A stretch of DNA of 24,054 nucleotides, from contig NW_017264865.1 of NCBI RefSeq assembly GCF_000149955.1, positions 1 to 24,054 of the forward strand, written 5' to 3'. Both the position numbers and the translations under genes were made by a program. The notes beneath the pieces are model-generated. The model had not been told where the DNA came from. It was given only the letters and a program-made list of their open reading frames with translations, and searched no databases. Positions 7,291 through 16,395 of the stretch are shown here, piece after piece (within the stretch, counting starts at the first letter, position 1; each line of letters begins with the position of its first letter). Source of the DNA: Fusarium oxysporum f. sp. lycopersici 4287 (Eukaryota > Ascomycota > Sordariomycetes > Hypocreales > Nectriaceae).

Positions 7291-9193
7291 CTACTTAGAC
7301 CTGGTCTTGTTAAGATTATCTGGCACCGAAGGCATAGCCCCTGCAGCCGTGATATCAACCAGCAGACCCTCGTCACCGAAGATAGGGAATTCCTTTCTGC
7401 CCTCTAAAACTGACATCCCCTTCAGGACAAAGCTGGCAATGGCGAGTTGGAGTGACCGTTGAGGCGGGCGCATGGCAGTGGCAGGGGTGCCGAAGGTGTA
7501 GAAGAGGTCCTGAATGTGGAAACCAGGGGAGACACCAAATTCGTCTAAAAGGTGTGTGTGTTAGCAATGCTATACTCTTTGCGATGCTAGTGTCTTGCGC
7601 CAGGCGCTTGGTTGACTTATAAGCGTAGCTCTTGTCCTTGGTAGCCTGGCTGATGGCGTTAAAGGCATAGTCAATGGCCGACTCACCCCATACTCTTATC
7701 TGCCTAGTACTTATATCCATATATCCTAGGAACCTATTATATATAAGAGGATATACTTTCTTTACTAACCTCCCCCTCTGCTTCTTATCTAGCCCTAGGA
7801 GTAATATTTTTAATTACTTATTAAAGTCCTTATTTATTTCTATATTTAAATTAAAAAGGAAGCTGCCCTTAAAGATATTATATATAGCTATTACTTTTAT
7901 TAATTTAATAAACTTATCTTCTTATATAGACTTAATTATAAGATTAAAGAAGGTATTAGAGTTAAAAACAAGAGCTTGAATATAGTTTATGTAGGGGAAG
8001 GCAGTAATCTAGGTGATATTAGCAGTAATAATGGCAGCTGAGGATATAGATTTAGCGGCATCTAAATTATCAGCTTTAAGGATGGAGAGGAACCTGTCGT
8101 AGAGCTCATCTGGGTCGCTTGTCGCCACGGGTATATCAGCTGGACTCTGCGAAATAGCCTGCTGGAACAACTTCTTCGTCGACTTGCACTTGGTACCAGC
8201 AGCGATCAAGTGACGAAGAACCGGACTCCTACCGCCAGGCTCTCCCATAATCGTCACGTGGTCCTTGGAACCGCCGAACAGGTGAATATTATCCTGGTCC
8301 CACTGGAGGACGAAGCGCTGGTCAAGGAGGGCCGCGTTGGCGTCGCCGTCCGCAAGCACCTTGGCACTGTTGAGCCAGCCAAAGGCACCGAGACGGCAGT
8401 TGAGGGTGACGAAGACGAAGTCCTGGTTAAAGGCAGATTGGGCCTGGGCCAGGATGCCCGAGGGTTCGAAGAGGGTGGGCCAGAGCCGTCTTTGGAGCCG
8501 AAGACGCCGCCGCCGCCGTGGATCTATTCACATTAAAACGCCTGTCGGTCCAATTCATATGATAGAAGATATAGACTAAAGAAGAAAAGCGAGATTGAAC
8601 TCACAAACACAAGCACCGGCACACTCTCCTTATTCTTCGTCCCCGCTGCCTTTAGCACCTTCTTGGGAATATGCACATCCAGCAATAAACAATCCTCGGT
8701 CGCATTTGCATTAATATACCCCGGCGGCACCATCCCGTTCTCGATTGCCTCGACCCAGCCCTCCAAGGTAAAGGGCGCTTTCAGGTTTGAGTACTTACCG
8801 ATGGCCATCAGCGTCTTGGCCTGCCATTGGGGCTGACCTTGTGGGCATATACGCGTCCCGGTGCCGGTCTGGACGACCTTGCCGCTCTCAATAGGGGATT
8901 GAGGGGCGCGGAAGCGGAGGTCGCCGGTGGGGGACTGGCCATAGCGGACGTTTTGGAATTTATAGAGGTCGGTGTCGGGGTTGTACTGAAGGGTGCGGTG
9001 GAGTTCCTTAATAGAATTCCTCTCGGTTTGCCGACTAAGAAGTGGAAAGGGGATAGGGAATAGTTGAAAATGTACTTATATAGCCTAGATTAACGTCGGT
9101 GAGATAGGTTGAGTTTTTATTAGAGGTAGGGGCTGCGGTGACTTGCGGGGTTAATATAGCGGTTAATAATAGTATGTAGTCAGGTATATGCAT
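7291..9193 (-). pseudogene. Type-B carboxylesterase/lipase, decayed, catalytic Ser missing
   Basis: This was a secreted alpha/beta-hydrolase esterase. Exon 1 (9193-9076) encodes a signal peptide (MHIPDYILLLTAILTPQVTA) and YLTDVNLGY. Exon 2 (9034-8605) has FQNVRYGQSPTGDLRFRAP and then ATEDCLLLDVHIP, the conserved EDCL site. Intron 8604-8524 leads into the oxyanion loop IHGGGGVFGSKDGSG. A C-run deletion at about 8477-8479 shifts the frame before FNQDFVFVTLNCRLGAFGW. The nucleophile elbow, normally GESAGG, reads GEPGGR, so the serine is gone. From about 8010 to 7690 the exon is A+T-converted, with stops at 8009-8011, 7922-7924 and 7814-7816 in one continuous frame. VWGESAIDYAFNAIS, intron 7616-7545 and FHIQDLFYTFG follow. 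The first and last introns have phase conflicts of one base. The protein is clearly dead. Confidence 0.85.
7690..8010. other. A+T-converted patch inside the esterase exon
   Basis: About 320 bp of the carboxylesterase coding region has shifted to Ile/Asn/Lys/Phe/Tyr/Leu codons and TAA/TAG stops while keeping its frame and family spacing. Flanking exon DNA has normal or high G+C. Residual family signal is legible, for example KDFNK, LDKKQRGRLVKKVYP and RFLGY. This fits dense C-to-T and G-to-A transitions confined to a short segment, as in RIP of a short duplicated stretch. Confidence 0.6.
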
Positions 9194-9344
9194 AATGAAG
9201 ATAAAGAGATTAGATAAGTAGGGTCGATTGAAACGATTTTAACTAAGAAAGTGAGGACGGAGGGCGTTGGTAATGTCTTCTGAGATCTACTGATGGTCTC
9301 CCTATGAGCTATTATATAATTGTCAGAGCCATGTCAGTTCCCTC

Positions 9345-9629
9345 TCACTTGTTGTTTGGACCTTTCTTCATTGAAGCTTCTCTGTCGCAGTGAACGTGGG
9401 CGTCGTGGATTCCAGGCATCACAAACTGAGACCTAAGGTCGACAGTCGGTATACCTTGCTCGCGGGCAAGTTGTAGAATTTCAGCATTCGTGCCCGCTGC
9501 TGAGAACAGGCCGTCTGCAGAGACTACAAACACCTCAGCACGAGGTCAGGCCTCCGAAACGGTGTAAACATTGCCCGAGTGGTAGGCAGTAGCCAAAGAG
9601 GAAGGCAAGGTTGCAAGCTCGGTTTGCAT
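9345..9629 (-). pseudogene. Amidohydrolase (amidohydrolase-3/YtcJ-like), N-terminal stub
   Basis: The ATG at 9629 gives MQTELATLPSS, followed by SGNVYTVSEA, a TGA stop, then PRAEVFVVSADGLFSAAGTN and FVMPGIHDAHVHCD. This is the usual start of metal-dependent amidohydrolases: a small beta domain (NVYTV, EVFVV, GTNAEIL) and then the first metal ligands HDAHVH. The TGA at about 9549-9551 replaces a residue usually polar (CGA to TGA fits). The frame ends about 95 codons in, at 9345, whereas the family has 500-600 residues, so the TIM barrel is missing. AAGTGAGAGG at the end could be a splice donor, but I find no continuation in the next 150 bases. It lies upstream of the esterase relic, same strand. 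Confidence 0.7.
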
Positions 9630-10138
9630 CCGATGGGCGGAATGGGCGGTTGTACGGAGCTATTCCGAGCCTTGGTCCGACCGCCCTTCTTCGGGGCAGT
9701 ATTACAACTGTACCTTGAAGCCCCATTAAGTTTCGATTATTTACTCTGGAAGCTTTGGGATAATCTTCATATTTTGCAAGAACTTGTGTTCTTGATTATA
9801 TTGCTCAGCCTTTGCTACTTACTTTTACTAGTCTACGGAATGTTCCGATGACTAACCCGCACCTTGGTCCGTAGTACTAATTCCGAGGCCCATTCAGAAC
9901 TTAAGCTCCTCAACTCTTCACGGTAAGTATTATTTATAACTGGTGTAGGAGGAACGCCACTTTTGGAGGCACCTATCGCCCTATCAGTCTGTTAAGTATC
10001 CGGAATGGCCAGATGACGGTTCTTCTGTCGGCGGATCTATTTCCTGTCTGGAAATTGTTGATAAATTAAGCATACCTGATGCGCCACCTAGAATACCGCA
10101 CGCGAGGTCAATCATTCTCGTAAATCCCACCTACCGTG
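9630..10138. other. Spacer with repeated CCTTGGTCCG motif
   Basis: There is no convincing gene. Two related segments, at about 9651-9685 and 9834-9878, share ACGGA...TTCCGA...CCTTGGTCCG in the same order. The first also forms a GGGCGGT/ACCGCCC inverted pair (about 9637-9685). The A+T-richer sequence between them (about 9720-9835) could be a small degraded insertion. The last 150 bases are the 5' flank of the MFS relic. Confidence 0.35.
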
Positions 10139-10970
10139 ATGATGGATCGTCAAGTTCCTCCAGGGACCATCCGGCTGATGGAGCGTAAGACATTCCGTTG
10201 TACCTGTTCGGTTTTCCCCCTCTTGGATAGACTTGACTAGTTGATTGGCTTCTCAGGGCAAAATGCGGCCGAGACAAGCAAGATTGTTCTGATGCTACCC
10301 CCGTCTGATGCTACCAACGATCCGCCGGTATGTGATTGTTTTACACCTACGATATTAGAGCTGTAGTCTAATATAGATCATCATCCTGCAGAATTGGAAT
10401 AAATGGCGCAAAGACTTCAACTTTCTTCTTGTCCTTGCAACCGCTCTGGCGAGCTTCACATTGTATGTAGAGATCTTGCAACCTTTCAAGTTCACGCGAT
10501 CTCTCCACTGACTTTCGGCTGGTTGGCAGCATCATGATTCAGCCGATTCTTTGGCCGCAGATGTCGCAAGACATGGACTTACCCATCACCGCATTCCAGC
10601 ACGGACAGTCAGCCAATCTTGCTGGCCTGGCCACCAGATGTGCACTCTTCGTACGCTTGACAGTCAAGTATGGGCGACGGTCGACATACATTCTCTCTGT
10701 TGCCGTCATGGCAGCCGGCTGTTGGGGGACCGCTAAACGCACGACTTACACTGTGATTCTGACTTGCATCATTGTCGGTTGGGCCGGTTGGACCTCTGTA
10801 ATCCGTTCACATGTGAAATCACATGCGAACCCTTCCATAATAGACTTTCTAGGTGCATGGGGTTTCCGGTCGGAAACTTCCACTACCGCCCAAAACCTCT
10901 CCGTGTATACACGGGGCGATATGCAGGACGTAGGATACACCAAACCTTATTTCAATGAGATCACATGATC
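10139..10970 (+). pseudogene. Major facilitator superfamily transporter, 5' half, decayed
   Basis: This was a proton-coupled drug/metabolite exporter-type MFS protein. Exon 1 (10139-10184, MMDRQVPPGTIRLME) is followed by a 72-bp intron ending TTCTCAG at 10256. Exon 2 (10257-10327) has TSKIVLMLPPSDATNDPP. A 63-bp intron (10328-10390, GTATGT...CTGCAG) precedes exon 3, which begins NWNKWRKDFNFLLVLATALA at the expected TM1 position. A frameshift or internal stop follows (TGA near 10510). Reading resumes at 10534 with WPQMSQDMDLPITAFQHGQS, the TM2/TM3 region, and the loop KYGRRSTYILSVAVMAAGCW with the conserved basic motif A. After about 10790 the frame is lost again. Perhaps 4 of 12 helices remain. 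The splice sites are better preserved than the coding frame. Confidence 0.75.
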
Positions 10971-11176
10971 CTGGATGTGTCTATAGTGGCAACCAGGCAA
11001 CAGACCTTACAGCTTACGTAATGGCACAAGGCATACTCAAGAGCGAAAAGCAGGTCGACCCAACCGATTCCTCGTACCTCTCCAGAAGGGTTGTTTCGGA
11101 GCAGCTATTGCATTCCTTGCTAGTATTTAATGATGCTTGGCATCAGATTGACCAAGCGAGGGGAATGAAGACGTGA
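10955..11176 (+). other. Open frame after the MFS relic, unassigned
   Basis: This 73-codon frame reads YSGNQATDLTAYVMAQGILK, then SSYLSRRVVSEQLLHSLLVF and NDAWHQIDQARG. It looks protein-like and might be a shifted continuation of the transporter or a fragment of another gene. I do not recognise it, and it has no convincing start of its own. Just upstream, at about 10880-10970, other frames also look coding (KPLRVYTGRYAG), so several small frameshifts may separate the pieces. Confidence 0.2.
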
Positions 11177-11507
11177 CCGACAATGACCTTCTCTTATATC
11201 TCCACAGATACTAGATAATAATTTGGGGCACCGACAATTTATCATAGAAGAGTTAGAATAGGATATGTAATAATAAGCTGGAGTGTTTATTATATTATTT
11301 GCTAGTAACTCGCCTATGTAACGCAGCGATTTCAGGGTTATGGTATGTCTCGTTATGCTGGTAGATCCTGGTCAGGGGTATAAGCCAATAAGAGATATCG
11401 AATATCATCTTTAAGTGAAATTGGGACAGACAATAAAGATTTAGCATGCTTATTGTGTATGTTAACTGTTTATATTAAGTTATACCCAAACTAGTACTGA
11501 TGATTCT
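11177..11507. other. Intergenic, 3' flank of beta-helix gene
   Basis: Moderately A+T-rich sequence with no coding frame, RNA gene or repeat that I can support. It contains the 3' untranslated region and terminator of the minus-strand gene ending at 11508, but no clear polyadenylation signal could be chosen. Confidence 0.35.
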
Positions 11508-12757
11508 TTATCTTTTGCATAAGCCCTTAGGGCTTGAGGTCTTGCAAGAATCGCACTTAAAGATGTTACTCTTGCTAGTCGTGTTGACGAAGACATCTAA
11601 GTCGTTATCTCGGAAAGTATTTCGGAGGAAGATGTTATCTAAAGCGATAAACTTGCGCTTAAGGGTCACGCAACTCAAGCCGAATAGGGGACTCGTTGGG
11701 CTGCATTCCTCGTCAATGACCACCAGCCCTACAGATGCACCCTTATTCTTTTGTCCCTCAACAAGGTTATCGCTAACTTTAGAACCGGCCGCACCGTCAA
11801 TGGTAATTCCCCAAGCAATCTGGCAGGCAGGGTTAATCGGACCGACATGATTGTGACGGATTTTGGCGCCAGTAACACCTGGATCGACAAAGATTCCAAA
11901 GCAGGACTGCGAGACCATATTGTGGTGTACATCTGCCCCATTTGTCTGGACACAGATACCGACGCCGTAGTCAGTGACCATGTTCTTCTCCACATGGACA
12001 TCAGAGAAATTATCCATGCAGATACCAATCCCATTGACTCCTAGGCCCGTGTGTAAGACCCTGTTGCCCTCGACTGCCGTTTTGGTCGAGCCAGCCGTGA
12101 GAGTACCATACTTGGCACCGTCAGCCAGTATGTTCTTGCTGACACGGGTATTCATGGCACCAAGGACAGCAATGTTGATACCAGAAAACTTGCGGACCTC
12201 GAAGCCGATGATGGAAACGTCTTTAACAGGCCTCTTTACTGACAGAACCTTTCGGTGCTCGATAACGAACTTGTCCAGCTCGATGCCCTTTCCTTGCACA
12301 CAGATACCAGCCTCCGTTTTGGGACCACTGAGGCCCGAGCACATATTGTTAACAATCTTCTTGGGAGGGACCAGGACAGCGCCCTTGCCGATGAGTTTGA
12401 TGCCGTCTTTAGAGATGGTAAGCTGCTCGGCGTAGGTACCCGCGGCAACGACAATCGTATCACCGCGAGAGGCCTTGTTGATAGCTTTCTGGATACTCTC
12501 GTCGTGGCGGACGTAGATAGTGTGGCGATGGCCGTATTGCCCGCTATTTCCATATTCGGGGGTATAGTCGTCCTTAAAGTTACAGCAATGCTTATCTTTA
12601 TAATAGCACTTGGGTTTATCCCGGGCTGCAGAAGTTAGTAGGATAGCTTAAACGGTTAAAAGAAATACAGACCTCCTAGCCCTTCTTCATCAGAGAGAGG
12701 TGAAGCGGCAACGCTGCCGAGGAAAAGGATGCCTGTAAGGGCAGATGTAATCTTCAT
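11508..12757 (-). CDS. Secreted right-handed parallel beta-helix protein, 400 aa
   Basis: Two exons give an intact protein. Exon 1 (12757-12673) encodes a signal peptide, MKITSALTGILFLGSVAA, then SPLSDEEGLG. A 47-bp intron (12672-12626) has a TACTAAC branch site and CAG acceptor. Exon 2 (12625-11508) opens with a Cys pair (KHCC, residues 40-43), then TIYVRHDESIQKAINKAS (about 64-81), GDTIVVAAGTYAEQL and ISKDGIKLIGKGAVLV, the entry of the NosD/pectate-lyase-like beta helix. About ten coils follow, each with V..N...G-type turns such as VSKNILADGA, VEKNMVTDYGVGICV and IRHNHVGPI. A Cys-rich tail (FKCDSCKTSSPKGLCKR) ends it. It is probably an extracellular carbohydrate-binding or carbohydrate-modifying protein; no pectate-lyase catalytic set could be confirmed. 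It is the best-preserved gene in a decayed neighbourhood. Confidence 0.85.
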
Positions 12758-12830
12758 AATGGTCGGTTAATGGATAGAAGCGAGTATGTGTTTATAACGG
12801 GACCAGATGCGGTGTGAGGTCCAGAAGGAG

Positions 12831-12840
12831 ATTATATAAT
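12831..12840 (-). promoter_or_regulatory. TATA-like element of the beta-helix gene
   Basis: ATTATATAAT lies about 75-83 bp upstream of the start codon at 12757, a usual distance for a fungal core promoter given a short 5' UTR. It is the only TATA-like site in an otherwise G+C-balanced flank. The element is palindromic, so orientation comes from context only. Confidence 0.35.
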
Positions 12841-13429
12841 TACGACGTCTTCGGCTACCCATTAAAGTCAACGAGCCTGCAGGGAGACTTAAGTACCCAA
12901 GACTCAACTTACCCATGCCAGGGAAAGCCGCTAATTTCCCCAAACCAGGAACCTGAGGCCCATCGTTATAATTAAATTGAAACCCTAGCGCCATAGCCTG
13001 TCCTAACCACTTAGATGTGGTGTGCGGGTGAGGGCGGTCAAGGGCGAGCAACAAGTCATTATGAATTCATATTGACGAAGAAGAGGGAGACAAATCGGGG
13101 GTAATGTCAAATATACGGCCCTATGACTAGCTTTGAAAAACACAAAGTATGGAGGAAACAGTCCGGATTTAGTTAACCAATCATGGCCTCCAATTTCTAC
13201 TGTCTCCTCAGCTACCGATCATTAAGCTAAGCTCTCTTAACTAGCCCCTAACTCAGTACTCCGCATAGCCTAACCATCCTACTGTTATTTCAGACCCTTT
13301 AAGTTTAGTCTAGTATATTTATAAAAGTTAATCTGCCGTAAGTAGCTTTTATAATAACAAAAGGATATACGAAGAGATAGAAGAAGCAGGGCCTTGGCCT
13401 CTTATTATATATTCCTTACATTTATAATA
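12841..13429. other. Intergenic, no gene recognised
   Basis: The minus frame at 12767-13054 has no family signature and overlaps the beta-helix promoter. Composition becomes A+T-rich from about 13300 towards the truncated 3' end of the HET relic. I see no RNA gene or element boundary. Confidence 0.35.
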
Positions 13430-15206
13430 TTATAAGGTTTCTCCTGCCTTAACTGCTGCCTTGCGTTCTATTATAAAAAGATGGAAAGAATTTGATGATA
13501 TGAGACATCCGGAACCTAGAGTGTGGCTTATTAATGTGATAAAATGCCCAAAGCGTTGGTATTGATCTAGACTTTGTGGAATGACGTCCGATAGTTTCTT
13601 GAGATCAAATATGCGTAAATCCAAGGGTAATAAGTCATAAAACCTCTGCAAGCCCTTTAATGAACCGACCCAATCTTCACGTGATTGGGAATAAACGTTT
13701 GCTTCGTAGGGAAGTATATCAGCAATGCGAAGCCCTGGAGTAGTGAAAGCATAGTGGTGAAGAACGTAAAGATAGAATATCTTTTCAGTCCGTCTGAAGT
13801 AAGATTGTGATAGCTGCAGCTTGGCTAGGGATGGTTCGGTAAGAGCCGAAGTAAGGTCATTGAAATATATGTAGAAAGATTTGCGCAAGAATCGAGGACC
13901 AATGTTGAGAAGGTGAACAGTTGAGAAAGTGGAATGCGTGAGTTATCTCTAGTTCCTAAATTTTGTCGTACTAAATCATACTGAAATCCCTGTACATTCA
14001 ATATCCTCTCCTCCATGTGTCCTCCTAGTGGATAAGGAAACATAGGGATATCGCCTGCTGCGCGAAAGGAAGCGTGGAAGAAAGCTGCATTCCAAGGGGG
14101 ATTCCAGTTTGGTACCCAGGAGGGCAACCCAATCACTGTTGGGTCAGGCTTTTCGGTGAGCTTAACGTCAGCCAGAAAACGGAGACTGTTGCATTTGAAA
14201 ATGAGCAGCCAGGCGATGCGAGTGTACTTTTCTGCAAGACTTTCCTCATAGCTCCAAACCTTATCGTCACCCTCATAGTCAATAATAAGGCCAAGTGTAG
14301 CGTGAACTCTGTCTTTTTGATCTGTTACCTTCAGATCTCGAACATGTCTTAGTGCTCCTAGCATGTACATTGGGCTCGCGCTGAGCGCAGGACCCCACTT
14401 ATTTGGATCAAGCTGCCATTCAGCTCGTGGCTTTCGAAGTGAATAATCTGGTACGAGACTATGTGGTTCCACTGGCACCTTGCATTCCAACATCTTCCTC
14501 CAACCAAGTAAATTTCGTGAACAGAAATCGCGGATAGATACTTGCTTCCCGAAGATTGCCCAGTCGGAGAGGGGGTCGAAAGGCCTCCGGTCAAGAGACG
14601 ACTTTTGGAAGACCAAGTGTTGGAATTTCGTCAGGCTATCACCAGGAATGTTCACTCCAGGAAAGTGAAATTCTAGTCTTTTTGCGAAAAGCAGCTCTTG
14701 CTGTATCCAGAGCCTGTCCCAGTAGGGGCTTTCGAATCACGGGATAAGAGGCTCCCAGGATAGTGGATAGTTTCCGAGATCATCCATTGTGGAGCGGGAA
14801 GAAAGGGAAAGCAGCTTTCGGACAGCACCATCATTCGGAGACAGGTTGACGTCGATCCACACTCTGACAGTTCCGGCCTTAGAGTAGATCCCTTTCATCA
14901 AAGCAACCTGACGACTGCGTTCATTGTTATCGCTTTGATTTATACATACTGCATCAACCCATAAACGCCGTACTCCGTCTTGCAATCACAAATGGCGAAG
15001 GGCCGTCTGGAATGATAGAGTTGCTGGGAACGTTTTGTCGTCGTCGACAGTGATAGGTTGAGTAACCGATGGATTCCCCCACATGTATGACAAAGCGTCA
15101 TATTGAAGATCTTGTTCGATTGGCTCCACAGTCAATTTGCATCGAATGGGATCATCAAAAATCCCGGCAGAAGTGAGAGAATGCGAATACTCCCCGTAAG
15201 CTGCAT
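13430..15206 (-). pseudogene. HET-domain (heterokaryon incompatibility) protein, decayed
   Basis: HET proteins trigger cell death after fusion of unlike hyphae. The ATG at 15206 gives MQLTGSIRILSLLPG. An A5 run (plus-strand 15157-15161) then shifts the frame, and DDPIRCKLTVEPIEQDL, YDALSYMWGNP and RRLWVDAVCINQSDNNERS follow. These are the HET-domain blocks, with the near-invariant ALSY.WG and W.DA.CINQ. The downstream SRQVALMKGIYSKAGTVRVW and YWDRLWIQQELLFAKRL complete it. In-frame TGA codons at 14986-14988 (LRHL*LQDG) and 14737-14739 (PLIP*FESPYW) each replace a likely Arg (CGA). The divergent C-terminal part continues to about 13890, where the frame shifts. The last frame runs to 13430 (SGCLISSNSFHLFIIERKAA) and stops at A+T-rich DNA, slightly short of a full C terminus. 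Confidence 0.85.
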
Positions 15207-16395
15207 ATCATATTTCTTGGTAGAAATTTCTCTGAGGGGTTCATAATGTTGCTTCCCAGTGTATTGATTCGTATTGGGCAACAGCAATTGAGAAACGAAT
15301 CCAGCAGTTGTTAGGAAAAGTTATTTTTTTCACGATAAGTAAGTTACCAAGGATTTTAAGAGTTTAAAGCCTGGTTTATGGTCCCGAACAAAGCAATAGC
15401 TAAGAAACCTGATGAGATGACTGCAGTGCGACGCATCAAGATGATTGGTATCAAGCCATGCCACGTTCCGACAATACCCACCAATCATTGTGTACTTGTT
15501 TATCCGTCACCGGCTTTTTTTTTATTTCTCTTTCAAGAACTCTACTACTCATGATATAGGGATTAAATGAAGCTATCATGACAGCAGAAATTACTCTTGT
15601 GAATTTCACGGTCATTAAACCAGTCTAACAAATCAGACTTTGGCGGTTATGCACCATCCTGATCAGGATCAAAGATCTGCCCAACAAACGAGTAGATGAT
15701 GGCATCGAAAATACTACAGTTTCTGGGAAATCCACATTCTCACTTCTATCTGACAATAATATTTGCGAGACCAAATTGAACATTCTCTGGTAGGCAACTG
15801 CGATGGTAATTCGTTTAATTACAAATTGCACAAACCGGGCATATAAACACGTCGCCATATCTCAGATATGCTCCCAAATACCCATCCGGGACCTGGAACG
15901 GCGAAATCTTATTCTTTTTGTATTCTTTATATTATTTAAAATAATAAAAGTCGAGTTATAGAGTCTCTGGTTCTTCTATAATGTCTGCGTCGGTCATATC
16001 ATAGTGGAGACATGCTAACACACCATCCGTTACGGGCTTAGGGAAAGCTGGGATTGAAGTGGGGTAGTGAAACGGCAATGCCAAATGATGGGAGCTGCTT
16101 ATTAGTCCGGTTTATTTCCCCGTCGAACTACCCTTGTTCCGCATCGAAGCGAGGTATGGACTGAGCCTGTCAGATCGATCATCCAACTGGAAGTGTCGGA
16201 TAAACTGTCAGCCTTGGTTGTTGGTCGATATCCTTGCAACATATCGGTTGAGATGAGAGAGAACAATGTAGTCGTTCGAAAGTCCGATTGGCCATCATTC
16301 ACGTGGTAAAAATCTCGCTGCGGTATTAAAATCTGGTTGCCTCGATATTTCTCTCGTGACGCATTACTCAAAGACGACAGAGTCTAATCGACAAA
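15207..16395. other. Intergenic between divergent HET and methyltransferase relics
   Basis: This is a shared 5' region of about 1.2 kb. Minus-strand frames at 15625-15858 and 16102-16371 have no family signature and atypical composition, so I do not call them. A T-rich tract (15516-15535) and an A+T-rich stretch (15905-15965) are present. I find no repeat pair or RNA gene. Confidence 0.35.

Noticed and set aside
8210..9063. Plus-strand frames of 78-108 codons, Gly/Arg/Glu-rich
   Set aside because: Antisense shadows of the carboxylesterase exons; their low-complexity composition reflects the G+C-rich minus-strand codons.
9579..9851. A 90-codon plus-strand frame
   Set aside because: It lies antisense to the amidohydrolase start and across the CCTTGGTCCG repeats, and shows no family features; a shadow.
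11500..12638. Several plus-strand frames opposite the beta-helix gene
   Set aside because: They are antisense shadows of a long, well-structured minus-strand exon with signal peptide and intron.
12767..13054. A 95-codon minus-strand frame
   Set aside because: It overlaps the beta-helix promoter, has an atypical composition and no family signature.
14737..14988. TGA codons in the HET frame as selenocysteine or programmed readthrough
   Set aside because: Ascomycete nuclear genes lack selenocysteine decoding, and the gene also carries two frameshifts, so ordinary nonsense mutation is simpler.
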